A stretch of DNA of 55,078 nucleotides from contig DATGGU010000090.1 in assembly GCA_035308365.1 (NCBI GenBank), positions 1-55,078 on the forward strand, in the 5' to 3' direction. The position numbers and the translations under genes were made by a program. How positions within the stretch are numbered: the stretch's first letter is position 1; each line of letters opens with the position of its first letter. Positions 34,408 through 42,286 of this stretch are shown here, piece by piece. The notes below the pieces were generated by a model. The model ran no database searches. It saw only the letters and a program-made list of their open reading frames with translations, and was not told where the DNA came from. The stretch comes from PALSA-505 sp035308365. GTDB taxonomy: Bacteria; Actinomycetota; Actinomycetes; Streptosporangiales; Streptosporangiaceae.

Positions 34408-34794
34408 TTGTCAGGCTTGTCTTTTCCTCGCTCGTTCCAGTGCGGTCATTGCGGTGCAGCCGTCTCGCTCGATGCTCCCGGCACATCCCATCGCAACCAC
34501 TGCCCGAGCTGCCTGTGGTCCAGGCACCTGGACCGCAACGTTCCCGGCGACCGCAAGGCAGGCTGCCCGGGCGGTATGGAGCCGATAGCGGTCACCGTCC
34601 GCGGCGAGGGCCGCTGGATGCTCATTCACCGTTGCACGCACTGCGGGCGGCTGCGGATGAACCGCACGGCCGCCGATGACAACGTGCTGCTGCTGGTGCA
34701 ACTGGCCGCACTGCCCCTGGCCACGCCGCCCGTTCCCTACGCGCAGCCAGCGGCCTCGCCCGCGCCCGGGTTCGCCACCCGGGAGCGGGATTGA
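34408..34794 (+). CDS. RNHCP domain protein
   Basis: A protein of up to 128 residues containing the RNHCP domain: a zinc-finger-like FQCGHCG pair, the namesake HRNHCPSCLWSRHLD, and a second CxxC (HRCTHCGRLRMNRTAADDN). The family is small and its function is not established; the cysteines suggest metal binding. The start is a problem: in this frame the first usable codon is TTG at 34408, with only GAAAGG touching it, while the best Shine-Dalgarno/ATG pair (34373) lies in another frame. A one-base indel between 34373 and 34430 would explain this. The C-terminal 40 residues are Pro/Ala-rich. Confidence 0.75.
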   Translation: MSGLSFPRSFQCGHCGAAVSLDAPGTSHRNHCPSCLWSRHLDRNVPGDRKAGCPGGMEPIAVTVRGEGRWMLIHRCTHCGRLRMNRTAADDNVLLLVQLAALPLATPPVPYAQPAASPAPGFATRERD

Positions 34795-34827
34795 CCCTGC
34801 TGGTCCGCCAAACGCTTGACCGGCGGG

Positions 34828-35685
34828 TCAGGTGTCGATGTTCGGATTCTGGCCGCTGACCGGAACCGGGTGGGCCGGGGGGTCCGGGATGACCACGGCC
34901 GACTCGATGCTCAGGTCGGGGCGGACGTGCACCAGCTCGCCGGGGGCCAGCATCCGCCAGCCGCTCTCCCCGTCCATCTGCTCCGAAGCCACCACGACAC
35001 TGGGAGCCGAGCCGAGAGCGGGGACGTGTACCGATGACGTCGCGCTGCGCACGTGCAGGCCGTCCGGCTCGCCTGGATGCTGGCCCGGGCCGGCCGGCCG
35101 GCCGAGGATGTGCAGGGCATGCTGGTCCGGATAGCGCAGCGCCCACAGCTCGCCGGGCGCCGCGACCACGGCGTTCAGCGACGACACCGGCAGGTGCTCG
35201 CCGATCCACCGGGCGGCGGCGGCCAGGCCAGCCCCGACATCCCCACCGTGGGCGTCGGTCCGCTGGGTGATCAGGGCGAAGTACCGCTCGGAGTCGGTCT
35301 CGCCGCGCACCAGCCCGGCATACCCGCCCAGCTCGGCCTCCAGCCGGGCCGTATCACCGATGCCGCCGTTGTGCGCCATGATCCGGCCGTGCATCGCGAA
35401 CGGGTGCGTGTTGCGCGCGGTCCGGCCGCCCATGGTCGCCCAGCGGACATGCGCCACGAAGGTCGCCGACTCGGCCCGCTTCGCCTCCCGGATGAACTCC
35501 GCATCGGTGAAGGCGGACTCGGGCTGCTTGTCCAGCACCGGCACACCGGTGGAATCGAAGAACCCGATGCCGCTGCCGTCGGCGTTGCGGTGGCTTTGCG
35601 CCACCAGCGAATCCGGCGCGTCCAGCAGCCAGAACGTCGCCGAGACCGGTACGGTCCCCGCGGTAAGCCCGAACAACCGGCACAT
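34828..35685 (-). CDS. Class II glutamine amidotransferase (EgtC-like)
   Basis: A 285-residue Ntn-type amidotransferase. Cys2 of MCRLFGLT is the nucleophile after Met removal. Other family features are HRNADGSGIGFF, HVRWATMGGRTARNTHPF, MAHNGGIGDT and GETDSERYF. The closest named group is EgtC, the gamma-glutamyl hydrolase of ergothioneine synthesis, but egtA, egtB and egtD are not in the window, so the substrate is uncertain. The start at 35685 is fixed by the need for Cys at position 2 and follows AGGTTGCACC. It converges on the RNHCP gene. Confidence 0.88.
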   Translation of the reverse strand: MCRLFGLTAGTVPVSATFWLLDAPDSLVAQSHRNADGSGIGFFDSTGVPVLDKQPESAFTDAEFIREAKRAESATFVAHVRWATMGGRTARNTHPFAMHGRIMAHNGGIGDTARLEAELGGYAGLVRGETDSERYFALITQRTDAHGGDVGAGLAAAARWIGEHLPVSSLNAVVAAPGELWALRYPDQHALHILGRPAGPGQHPGEPDGLHVRSATSSVHVPALGSAPSVVVASEQMDGESGWRMLAPGELVHVRPDLSIESAVVIPDPPAHPVPVSGQNPNIDT

Positions 35686-35909
35686 GGTGCAACCTCCGCC
35701 CTAGGGCCAGGCACCCAGTTCACGTCATCACAAGCGCAGCGTCCACCCGAGCGGTTACTTAATCGGTTGCTCCCGGCCCGGCGGGGCCGGTTAGCCTCTC
35801 GCTGTGACCAGCGCCGAAGGTTTCTGTGACGAGCGGTTCGCAGGCGTGCGGGGCGCGATGCCTAACCTGTGTGCATGCGGGTGCCTGAATCTGGCCCGGG
35901 GTGAGCGCG

Positions 35910-36293
35910 ATGGCCGACGCTGAGGATGTGCGCCGCCTCGCGCTCGCCCTGCCGGACGTGGAAGAGATCGACAGCGACGGTTTCGACTTCCGGGTCGGCG
36001 GCAAGGGTTTCGTCTGGTCGTATCCGGAACGCGAGCCGGGCAAGGGGCGGACGATCCGGAGCGACATCGCCGTGCTGTTCGTCGGCGACGAGGCCGAGAA
36101 GCAGGCCCTGCTGCTGGGCGAGCCGGAGCTGTTCTTCACCACGCCCAGCTACAACGGCTGGCCGCTGGTGATGCTGCGGCTGGCCAAGGTGGGCACCGAG
36201 CGGCTGGCGGAACTGGTCACCGATGCCTGGCGGATGCGTGCCCCGGACTGGCTGGCCAGCGAGTTCGGCGAGACCGGCGGCCTGGTGAGCTGA
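35910..36293 (+). CDS. MmcQ/YjbR family protein
   Basis: A 127-residue MmcQ/YjbR-like protein. Family features include EDVRRLALALPDVEE near the start, FDFRVGGKGFVWSYPER, and ELFFTTPSYNGWPLVMLRLAKV in the second half, with the closing helix VTDAWRMRAPDWLA. The fold is a double-wing DNA-binding-like domain, but function is not established. ATG at 35910 has GGGGTGA at a suitable distance; GTG at 35901 is in frame and possible. The gene stands alone. Confidence 0.88.
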   Translation: MADAEDVRRLALALPDVEEIDSDGFDFRVGGKGFVWSYPEREPGKGRTIRSDIAVLFVGDEAEKQALLLGEPELFFTTPSYNGWPLVMLRLAKVGTERLAELVTDAWRMRAPDWLASEFGETGGLVS

Positions 36294-36484
36294 CCAGGCG
36301 CTTCTGGGATCAGTTGCACCCCGTTCGCCGGGGCTCCGGCGCCGGCCCCATCCGTATGGAAGACCAAAGAGAATCAGCCACAGCAGGCGAATGGGGCGGC
36401 GGTGAACCTCGGCCCGCCTGGGCCAACCGCGCTCCCGGCGGCATGAGGATCTGGATCCCCGAGCGGTAGCTACGGCCCGCTATC

Positions 36485-39241
36485 TCAGCCCTGGTCGCTG
36501 TCCAGCGCGCGGAGGCCGGACAGCTCGCTGGCCACGTCGGCGGCCTCGGCGGCACCGATCTGCTCGAGGATGGCCTGAGCCTGCCGCAACAGTTCCCGGC
36601 CGTGGCCGATGTCGCCGGCGGCGAGGGAGCAGCGGCCGAGACCGGCCAGGGCATGGCCCTCGTCCCAGGAGCTCTTGATCGCGCCGGCCAGGTCCAGGGC
36701 CTGCTGGTGGTAGGCCCTGGCCTGGGCCAGGTCACCGTAGGCCAGGTACAGCGTCCCTGCTTCGTTGAGCACCTCGGCCTCGCCGCCCCGGTCGCCGAGG
36801 TTGCGGTAGATGCTGAGGGCCTGGTCGAGGGCTGCCGCGGCGCTCGGGAAGTTCCCGGTCATGCGCTGGATCACTCCGAGATAGGTCAGGGCGTTGGCCT
36901 GGCCGAGCCGGCTCCCGAGGTCGCGGTAGATGGCCAGGGCCTGCTCCTGGGCCGCGGCGGCGCCGGGGTAGTTGCCGGTGATCCGCCGGACCACGCCGAG
37001 GCTGTTGAGGGCGTTGGCCTGGCCGAGCCGGTGGCCGAGGTCGGCATAGATGTGCAGGGCCTGTTCCAGGGCCGCGGCGGCGCCGGCGTAGTCGCCGGTG
37101 ATCCGCCGGACCTCGGCCAGATCGCTGAGGGCGTTGGCCTGGCCGAGCCGGTGGCCGAGGTCGGCGTATATGTGCAGGGCCTGTTCCAGGGCCGCGGCGG
37201 CGCTGGGGTAGTTGCCGGTGATCCGCCGCACCACCCCGAGGTAGTTGAGTGCCCCCGCCTGGCCGAGCCGGTGGCCGAGGTCGGCATAGATGTGCAGGGC
37301 CTGTTCCAGGGCCGCGGCGGCGTCCGGGTAGTTGCCGGTGATCCGCCGCACCACCCCCAGGTCGCTGAGGGTGTTCGCCTGGCCGAGCTCCTCACCGAGG
37401 TCGCGGTAGATGTGCAGGGCCTCGTCCAGGGCCGTTGCCGCATCCGGGTAGTTCCCGATGTTGCGCTGCACCGCCCCGAGCTCGGCGAGGGCGCCGGCCT
37501 GGCCGAGCCGGTCGCCGGCCTGGCGGGCCGCCTGCACGGCGGCGGTGTGCCGGAAGATGGCTTCGGCCCACGGGCCGTCCTGCTGGAGCAGGGCGGCCAT
37601 GGCGGCGGTGAGCATCACGATCCTTGTGTGCTGGCCGGTCTCGGTCATGTGGTCGAGACAGCCGAGCAGGTTGGCTCGTTCGGTTCGCGCCCACCCGAGC
37701 GCCTTGGCGCTGTCCGGCAGGTCGGGCACCGCGGCCGGGGGAGTGGCCACGGCCAGCCGTGAGCTGGCCCGGGGCTGGCGGGTCAGCCGGGCTTCGGCGA
37801 TCGTGGCGGTGTAGGTGTAGTACTCCACCAGCCGTTCCCGCGCCTGGTCACGGCTGCGCGCCGGGTCGGTGCCTGCCCGGTCCTGGGCGTAGCGCCGGAT
37901 GAGATCGTGCATGCCGTAGCGGCGGTAGCCGACCTCGGTCAGCAGGCCCTCCTTGTGCAGGGCATCGAGGTGCCCGGCCGCCTGGTCCAGGCTGGTCCCG
38001 GTGAGCGCTGCCGCGGCGTAGGCGTCGATCGTAGCGCCCACGTGCAAGCCCAGCCGGCGCAGGAACTGCTGCCTGCGCGGCGTCAGGTAGCGGTAGGAAA
38101 GCTCGAAGACGGCGGCGACGCTGTTGTGCTCCGCCGCCATGGTGAGCATGCTCGACCGGGTCTCGGCGATCAGATCGGCCAGGGTCCAGGACGGGTGCCT
38201 GGCGTGCACCCGGGCCAGCAGCGAGATCGCCAGCGGCAGGTACCCGGCCAGCTCCACCAGCTCGGCCACGGCCGGGCCGCGGGAGGCATGCTGGCTCAGC
38301 CGCAGGAACATCTCCTGTGCCTTCTGCGGCGCCAGCACCTGCACCGGCACCGGGATCACATGCCCAGGCAGGTCGCCAAGGTGACGGCGGCTGGTGACCA
38401 GCACCAGGCAGTTCTTGCCGCCGGGCAGCAGCGGCGCGACCTGGCTGCTGCTTTCGGCATTGTCGAGCACCAGCAGAGCCCGTTGCCCGGACATCCGGTC
38501 CCGCCACAGCCCGGATCGGCTGTCCACGCCGTCGGGCAGGTAACGGGTGTCGACCCCGGTGGCGGTCAGCAGCCCGGCTAATGCCATCTCCGCGGAGACC
38601 GGATCCTGCCCGGGAGTGTGCCCGTGCAGATCGATGAAGAGCTGCCGGTCCGGGAACCGGTCCCGTAGCCGGTGGGCGACGTGCACGGCCAGCGCGGTCT
38701 TGCCCACCCCCGGCATCCCGTCGATGGCGTGGATGGCCACCACGCCGGCCACTCCCGTGCTGCCGGTCACCTCGGCCATGATCAGGCCGAGCTCTTCATC
38801 CCGGCCGGTGAACGACGCCGCATCCGGCGGGAGTGAATACCTGACCTCGGGCGACGTGGGCGGGACGGGGCTGGGCTCGCCGGGCTGGGCCGGCGGTACC
38901 GGGCCGGCGGGTGCGGTGGCTGCGGGGCCGGTGGGTGCGGTGGCTGTGGAGCCGGTGGCTGCGGGCGGCGCCGGGGCGGTCAGGGCGGTGAGCACGCTCC
39001 CCGCCGGTGTCAGCCCTCTGGCGGCCGCGATGAACAGCGCATGGACCGGGCCGGGCAGCCCAAGCGCCCCGGCCAGCTGGCGGGCCGTGGGGCGATGGCA
39101 CGTCGCATGACGTCCCCGTTCCAGCTCACTGACCGTGGTGACGCCCAGCCGCGCCCGCCTCGCCAGCTCCTCCTGGGTCAGGCCAGCGCTCTCCCGCAAC
39201 TGCCGCAGCAGCCCGGCGAAGTCCGCAGGCCCTTGAGTCAC
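36485..39241 (-). CDS. XRE-NB-ARC-TPR regulator (STAND ATPase)
   Basis: A 918-residue signalling ATPase. An XRE helix-turn-helix (residues 8-63: LLRQLRESAGLTQEELARRA, TTVSELERGRH) is joined through an Ala/Pro/Thr linker (about 85-135) to an NB-ARC domain with FTGRDEEL, P-loop GMPGVGKT (175-182), RALLVLDNAES as Walker B and YLPLAISLLA. The C-terminal half (about 560-860) is TPR repeats with a strict 40-residue period and near-identical DNA. Such proteins bind DNA at rest and are thought to respond to ligands through the repeats; some STAND proteins act in defence. GTG start at 39241. It differs from the gene at 1602 by having the DNA-binding domain. Confidence 0.92.
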   Translation of the reverse strand: MTQGPADFAGLLRQLRESAGLTQEELARRARLGVTTVSELERGRHATCHRPTARQLAGALGLPGPVHALFIAAARGLTPAGSVLTALTAPAPPAATGSTATAPTGPAATAPAGPVPPAQPGEPSPVPPTSPEVRYSLPPDAASFTGRDEELGLIMAEVTGSTGVAGVVAIHAIDGMPGVGKTALAVHVAHRLRDRFPDRQLFIDLHGHTPGQDPVSAEMALAGLLTATGVDTRYLPDGVDSRSGLWRDRMSGQRALLVLDNAESSSQVAPLLPGGKNCLVLVTSRRHLGDLPGHVIPVPVQVLAPQKAQEMFLRLSQHASRGPAVAELVELAGYLPLAISLLARVHARHPSWTLADLIAETRSSMLTMAAEHNSVAAVFELSYRYLTPRRQQFLRRLGLHVGATIDAYAAAALTGTSLDQAAGHLDALHKEGLLTEVGYRRYGMHDLIRRYAQDRAGTDPARSRDQARERLVEYYTYTATIAEARLTRQPRASSRLAVATPPAAVPDLPDSAKALGWARTERANLLGCLDHMTETGQHTRIVMLTAAMAALLQQDGPWAEAIFRHTAAVQAARQAGDRLGQAGALAELGAVQRNIGNYPDAATALDEALHIYRDLGEELGQANTLSDLGVVRRITGNYPDAAAALEQALHIYADLGHRLGQAGALNYLGVVRRITGNYPSAAAALEQALHIYADLGHRLGQANALSDLAEVRRITGDYAGAAAALEQALHIYADLGHRLGQANALNSLGVVRRITGNYPGAAAAQEQALAIYRDLGSRLGQANALTYLGVIQRMTGNFPSAAAALDQALSIYRNLGDRGGEAEVLNEAGTLYLAYGDLAQARAYHQQALDLAGAIKSSWDEGHALAGLGRCSLAAGDIGHGRELLRQAQAILEQIGAAEAADVASELSGLRALDSDQG
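36898..37497 (-). repeat. 120-bp near-identical TPR-encoding repeats
   Basis: Five consecutive 120-bp units begin at about 36898, 37018, 37138, 37258 and 37378; more diverged units flank them. The three middle units share long identical runs such as the segments before 37080, 37200 and 37320 and differ at few sites. Identity at this level, including silent positions, indicates recent duplication or gene conversion rather than old TPR divergence. Confidence 0.88.
38909..38956 (-). repeat. 24-bp in-frame repeat in the linker
   Basis: Two 24-bp units (38909-38932 and 38933-38956), differing at two positions, with a partial third. They encode Ala/Thr/Pro/Gly octapeptides in the flexible linker between the XRE and NB-ARC domains. 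Confidence 0.75.
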
Positions 39242-39428
39242 CGCTCGCCCAGCCCCCAGCGGCCCTCATGTCCCAGCCGCCTCCATCGTCGGATAGATGC
39301 GACATGAAGACTATTGGGTCTCAGCCCACGAGCCACTCCGCCGCAAGTCACTTCCATCTGGCCGGCCTGTGGTCACCGGGAGAGCCAGGAGCGCCGGGAG
39401 AACGGGCCCGACCGCCAGCCACGGAAAC
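39242..39428. other. Intergenic region upstream of the XRE-NB-ARC gene
   Basis: About 190 bp between the start of the regulator gene and the end of the upstream secreted-protein gene on the same strand. It contains an unusually AT-rich AGATGCGACATGAAGACTAT (39294-39313) that may be promoter sequence for the regulator. No gene is seen. Confidence 0.3.
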
Positions 39429-40160
39429 TCACCCGGCCTTACACGGTGGGCCGATCATGGCTGGCCTGCTGCCGCCGCCATCTCCGCTGGAGACGATCAT
39501 CTGCGAAGGCACCGGCAAGAAACATACGGCCAGCGAGGCGGAGTCACCGCTCACGATCTGGCGGGGGGCACTGTTGCCGAACGGGCCGAGGCAGCCCTTG
39601 ACGTCGTATATGTGCAGGTTGCCGCCGCCGGGCAAAATCCTGAGGTGGTCATTCTTGTTGGTAAAAGTGATCTTGACGTGCCCGTTTCTGGCGGTGGCGC
39701 CGGTACCGTCAACCACCGCGCTGCAGCCGCTGCTGGTGATCGCAAAGTGGATGCCGGTGATCGTTCCGTGCATCACGCCCAGCTTGTAGGACACGGCGTT
39801 CAGCAGCCAGGCGACCGGCCCACTCGACATCGAGACACTGGCGCCCGCCAGGGTGCAGGTGACGAACGTCAGTGACTTGACGGTCCCGAGCCCCTTGCCC
39901 GGCAGGCCGCTGCCGCTCTTCAGCGAGCCGGTCATGTTCGCCGACACGCAGTTGATGACGGCGCCCGAGACCGTGTCGGTGAATATGGCGGGACCAGACT
40001 TAGCGGTAAACGAGCCGCCAGGCGTGACCGTCCACGTGATCACGCCGGGCTGCGCCGGGACTGGGCTGGCCAGTGCGGCAGACGAGGTCAGGCCCGCGGC
40101 GGCGGCAGCAGCCGCCAGGGTCACGGAAGCCAGCTTTGCTAACCGGCCGAACGTACTCAT
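39429..40160 (-). CDS. Secreted protein of unknown function
   Basis: A 243-residue exported protein. A signal peptide (MSTFGRLAKLASVTLAAAAA then AGLTSSAALASP) precedes a beta-rich domain with paired cysteines (INCVSANM, FVTCTLAG, SSGCSAVV, VKGCLGPFG, AVCFLPVP, PPCKAG). The phrases ITWTVTPGGSFTAKSG and FTDTVSGAVINC recur in families of secreted actinomycete proteins lacking an assigned role. No membrane anchor or sortase signal is seen. ATG at 40160 follows GAAGGAGAG. No enzymatic motif is recognised. Confidence 0.75.
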   Translation of the reverse strand: MSTFGRLAKLASVTLAAAAAAAGLTSSAALASPVPAQPGVITWTVTPGGSFTAKSGPAIFTDTVSGAVINCVSANMTGSLKSGSGLPGKGLGTVKSLTFVTCTLAGASVSMSSGPVAWLLNAVSYKLGVMHGTITGIHFAITSSGCSAVVDGTGATARNGHVKITFTNKNDHLRILPGGGNLHIYDVKGCLGPFGNSAPRQIVSGDSASLAVCFLPVPSQMIVSSGDGGGSRPAMIGPPCKAG

Positions 40161-40313
40161 CGCTGGTCACTCTCCTTCGCAAGACACGCACATTGCCTCA
40201 ACCATGAACGACGTGGCGGCCAGTCACCAGACCCGATCACCCACCCGCCGCCAGCGCGATCGATCGGGGATGCGGTGCTTGCATTCTAGCTGCATCAGCA
40301 GCAATATGAAGCC
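40161..40313. promoter_or_regulatory. Divergent promoter region, secreted protein / VapB-type antitoxin
   Basis: About 150 bp between divergent starts. Just before the antitoxin start the sequence GCATTCTAGCTGCATCAGCAG (40281 on) is AT-richer than its surroundings and could hold a -10 element, giving a very short leader for the toxin-antitoxin operon. No obvious palindrome is resolved. Confidence 0.3.
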
Positions 40314-40550
40314 GTGGCTACTTCTATCACGGTGCGTGAGGTGCCCGACGAGACCCGCGACGAGCTTGCCGCTCGCGCTGCCCTGACCGGGCGATCGTTG
40401 CAGGAGTACCTGCGTGCCAAGCTCATCGAGCTGGCCCGCCAGCCCGATGCGGAGGCGCTGATAGCCCGCATCCGGGCCCGTAAGGCGGCCAGCGGCTCCA
40501 CCCTGCCAGCCGATCGCATCCTCGCCTACCGTGACCGGGACCGCCGGTGA
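40314..40550 (+). CDS. VapB/FitA-type antitoxin
   Basis: A 78-residue ribbon-helix-helix antitoxin. The N-terminus SITVREVPDETRDELAARAALTGRSLQEYLRAKL is the FitA/VapB DNA-binding fold; the C-terminal half (RIRARKAASGSTLPADRILAYRDRDRR) is basic and probably wraps the toxin. GTG start at 40314. Its stop overlaps the toxin start by 4 bp (40547-40550), the usual coupling for such pairs. It should repress its own operon together with the toxin. Confidence 0.9.
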   Translation: MATSITVREVPDETRDELAARAALTGRSLQEYLRAKLIELARQPDAEALIARIRARKAASGSTLPADRILAYRDRDRR

Positions 40551-40951
40551 CGTTGGTCGTCGATGCGTCCATGGTCGTCGCCGGGCTCGTCGACACGGGC
40601 CCCGACGGCCGCTGGGCGGAATCGTTGCTGGCCGGTGATGAACTGGCCGCACCGGACCTGATGCCCGCCGAGGTCGCGAACATCCTGCGCCGGGCCGCGC
40701 TCGCCGGTGACATCTCGGCCGACGTGGCCTCGCTTGCCCACAGCGACCTGGCTGACCTGCGGGTAGAGTTCTTCCCTTACCAGCCGGGCGCCGAGCGGGT
40801 GTGGCAACTGCGGGACAACGTGCCGTGCTACGACGGATGGTATGTAGCGGTCGCTGAACTGCTGGATGCCCCGCTCGCCACGCTCGACACCCGCCTGGCC
40901 AGCGCGCCCGGACCCCGCTGCCGGTTCCTGCTGCCACCAGCCACGGCATAA
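40547..40951 (+). CDS. VapC-type PIN domain toxin
   Basis: A 134-residue PIN-domain ribonuclease, toxin of the pair with the upstream antitoxin. The acidic active-site residues are Asp6 (VVDASMV), Glu42 (MPAEVANIL), Asp96 (CYDGWYVA) and Asp114 (TLDTRLA), all present, so the toxin should be active. RNA target unknown (tRNAs or rRNA in studied VapC proteins). The stop codon is only a few bases before the truncated panB remnant, suggesting that arrival of this module or a linked deletion removed the front of panB. Confidence 0.92.
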   Translation: MTLVVDASMVVAGLVDTGPDGRWAESLLAGDELAAPDLMPAEVANILRRAALAGDISADVASLAHSDLADLRVEFFPYQPGAERVWQLRDNVPCYDGWYVAVAELLDAPLATLDTRLASAPGPRCRFLLPPATA

Positions 40952-40956
40952 CGGCG

Positions 40957-41449
40957 GCGCTGAAACTGGTGCAGGATTGACCCTGGCGCCAACCAGGGTG
41001 GCCGCCGCGTGCTGCCCCAGGTGAGGGCGCTCACCGGGGCGGGCATCCCGGTGATGGCGCACCTTGGGCTCACGCCGCAGAGCGTCAACGTCCTCGGCGG
41101 GGTTCGCCGGGTACAGGGCCGCGGCGACGCTGGCGAGGAACTGCTGGCAGACGCGCGGGCGCTTGAGCAGGCCGGTGCGTTCGCGGTCGTGCTGGAATCG
41201 GTGCCGGCCGAACTCGGCCGGCGGGTCTCAGCGGCGCTGCGCATCCCCACGGTGGGCATCGGCGCCGGCCCGCACTGTGACGCCCAGATCATGGTCTGGC
41301 AGGACATGGCCGGGCTGACCGCGGGCCGGGTCCCGCGGTTCGTCAAGCGTTACGCCGACACTCATGGCACCCTGCTCGACGCCGCGCACCGGTACGTCAT
41401 GGAGGTGGCCGGCCAGGTTTATCCCGGCCAGGCGCACAGCTACCCGTGA
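40957..41449 (+). pseudogene. panB: panB remnant (ketopantoate hydroxymethyltransferase), N-terminal half lost
   Basis: From GGRRVLPQVRAL (about 40999) to the stop at 41449 the frame matches the C-terminal half of PanB, which makes ketopantoate for CoA synthesis: GIPVMAHLGLTPQSVNVLGG, QAGAFAVVLESVP with the catalytic Glu, and IPTVGIGAGPHCDAQIMVWQD. The N-terminal half, with the magnesium ligands, is missing; a trace (ALKLVQD, 40957-40977, another frame) may be the AVKLEGG segment that normally precedes. A GTG at 41009 could start a 146-residue product, but it would be inactive. A functional panB must lie elsewhere if the organism makes its own pantothenate. Confidence 0.85.
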
Positions 41450-41455
41450 AGCCGC

Positions 41456-41586
41456 TTACCGGCGCCGGTACATGACGTGCAGGCCGGCCAGGCCGTGCCC
41501 GGGATGGCCGGAGGACTCCGGCACCGTGCCGATGATCTCGAAGCCCAGTGACTGCCACAGGTGCCCGGCCGGTGCGTCCGAAGGCT
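41456..41586 (-). pseudogene. GNAT acetyltransferase C-terminal fragment
   Basis: The minus strand encodes SDAPAGHLWQSLGFEIIGTV then PESSGHPGHGLAGLHVMYRRR and a TAA stop (41456-41458). This is the typical end of a GNAT acetyltransferase (the A-x-x-LWxxLGF helix and strand, closing LHVMYRRL). An in-frame TAG stands just upstream, and the acetyl-CoA-binding core is absent. It converges on the panB remnant with 6 bp between stops and lies beside a 45-bp duplication. Too short for a product. Confidence 0.75.
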
Positions 41587-41635
41587 ACCGTGACAGGCAC
41601 CTCGGCGGCCGCTTCCTGTGCCACCCGGCCCGGCC

Positions 41636-41725
41636 GGGCCGGCGGCGTCCAGGGGGCGCCCTGCGTCAGCCGGCGAGGCCGGGCCGGCGGCGTCCAGGGG
41701 TGGCCCTGCGTCAGCCGGCCAGCCG
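41636..41725. repeat. 45-bp tandem duplication
   Basis: Two copies starting GGGCCGGCGGCGTCCAGGGG at 41636 and 41681, differing at a few positions. They lie at the 3' end of the GyrI-like gene; the second copy includes its stop and last codons (FRLAG), the first lies downstream. Confidence 0.8.
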
Positions 41726-42205
41726 GAAGGCCAGCTGAGTCTCCCACTTGCTCATGTCGGGTTGCTGGCTGGGGTCGGTCAGGTAGATCTCCAGCCGGCT
41801 GCCCCAGCGCTCGCCGCGCTCGCCTGACGACATGTCCCAGGCCAGGCCCTCGGCGGCCGCCCAGTCCAGCAGGGTCTGGGTGGCCCGGGCGAGTTCGCCG
41901 GGCGGGCCCAGGTGGGTGAGCGTGGCGTACCGCCCGCCCGGCAGGGTGCCGGACACCACGTCACCGTCGCCGTCGACGGCGCTGTCAACCGGGACGCCGG
42001 CCTCGACCTCCAGTTCGTGCGCCATGTCGATGACCCGGTACCGGAAGAACGGGGCTCCGGCGGGTGCGTGCCCGCGCGCGCCGAGCCAGGCGAACACCTC
42101 CGTAAGGCGCCCGCCCAGGCCGGCGAGTCCGGCCATGGTCAGCCGGGCTGGGATGGCCACGTATGGCTGCTCGGCTCGCATCTCGATCTGCGGTGCTGCT
42201 GACAT
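41711..42205 (-). CDS. GyrI-like effector-binding domain protein
   Basis: A 164-residue single-domain protein of the GyrI-like/AraC effector-binding (SRPBCC-adjacent) fold. Features are QPYVAIPARLTMAGLAGLGGRLTEVF, a mid-domain VEAGVPVD, a strand GTLPGGRYATLTHLGPPGELARA and the closing RLEIYLTDP. Such domains bind small aromatic or cationic compounds, either alone or fused to MerR or AraC DNA-binding heads. Here the head is missing, but the gene is preceded by a classic MerR-type promoter (42287-42317), so it is probably induced by a MerR regulator encoded elsewhere and may sequester or hydrolyse the inducing compound. Confidence 0.85.
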   Translation of the reverse strand: MSAAPQIEMRAEQPYVAIPARLTMAGLAGLGGRLTEVFAWLGARGHAPAGAPFFRYRVIDMAHELEVEAGVPVDSAVDGDGDVVSGTLPGGRYATLTHLGPPGELARATQTLLDWAAAEGLAWDMSSGERGERWGSRLEIYLTDPSQQPDMSKWETQLAFRLAG

Positions 42206-42286
42206 CTGCGGTCCTCACTCCCTGGTGTTCACGGCCGGGACCCGGCCATGCCGCGCCGGCTCCCCGGTACCGGACATGACGTCACC

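Noticed and set aside
41009..41449. A functional short PanB
   Set aside because: The metal-binding N-terminal half is missing, so the frame was called a remnant.
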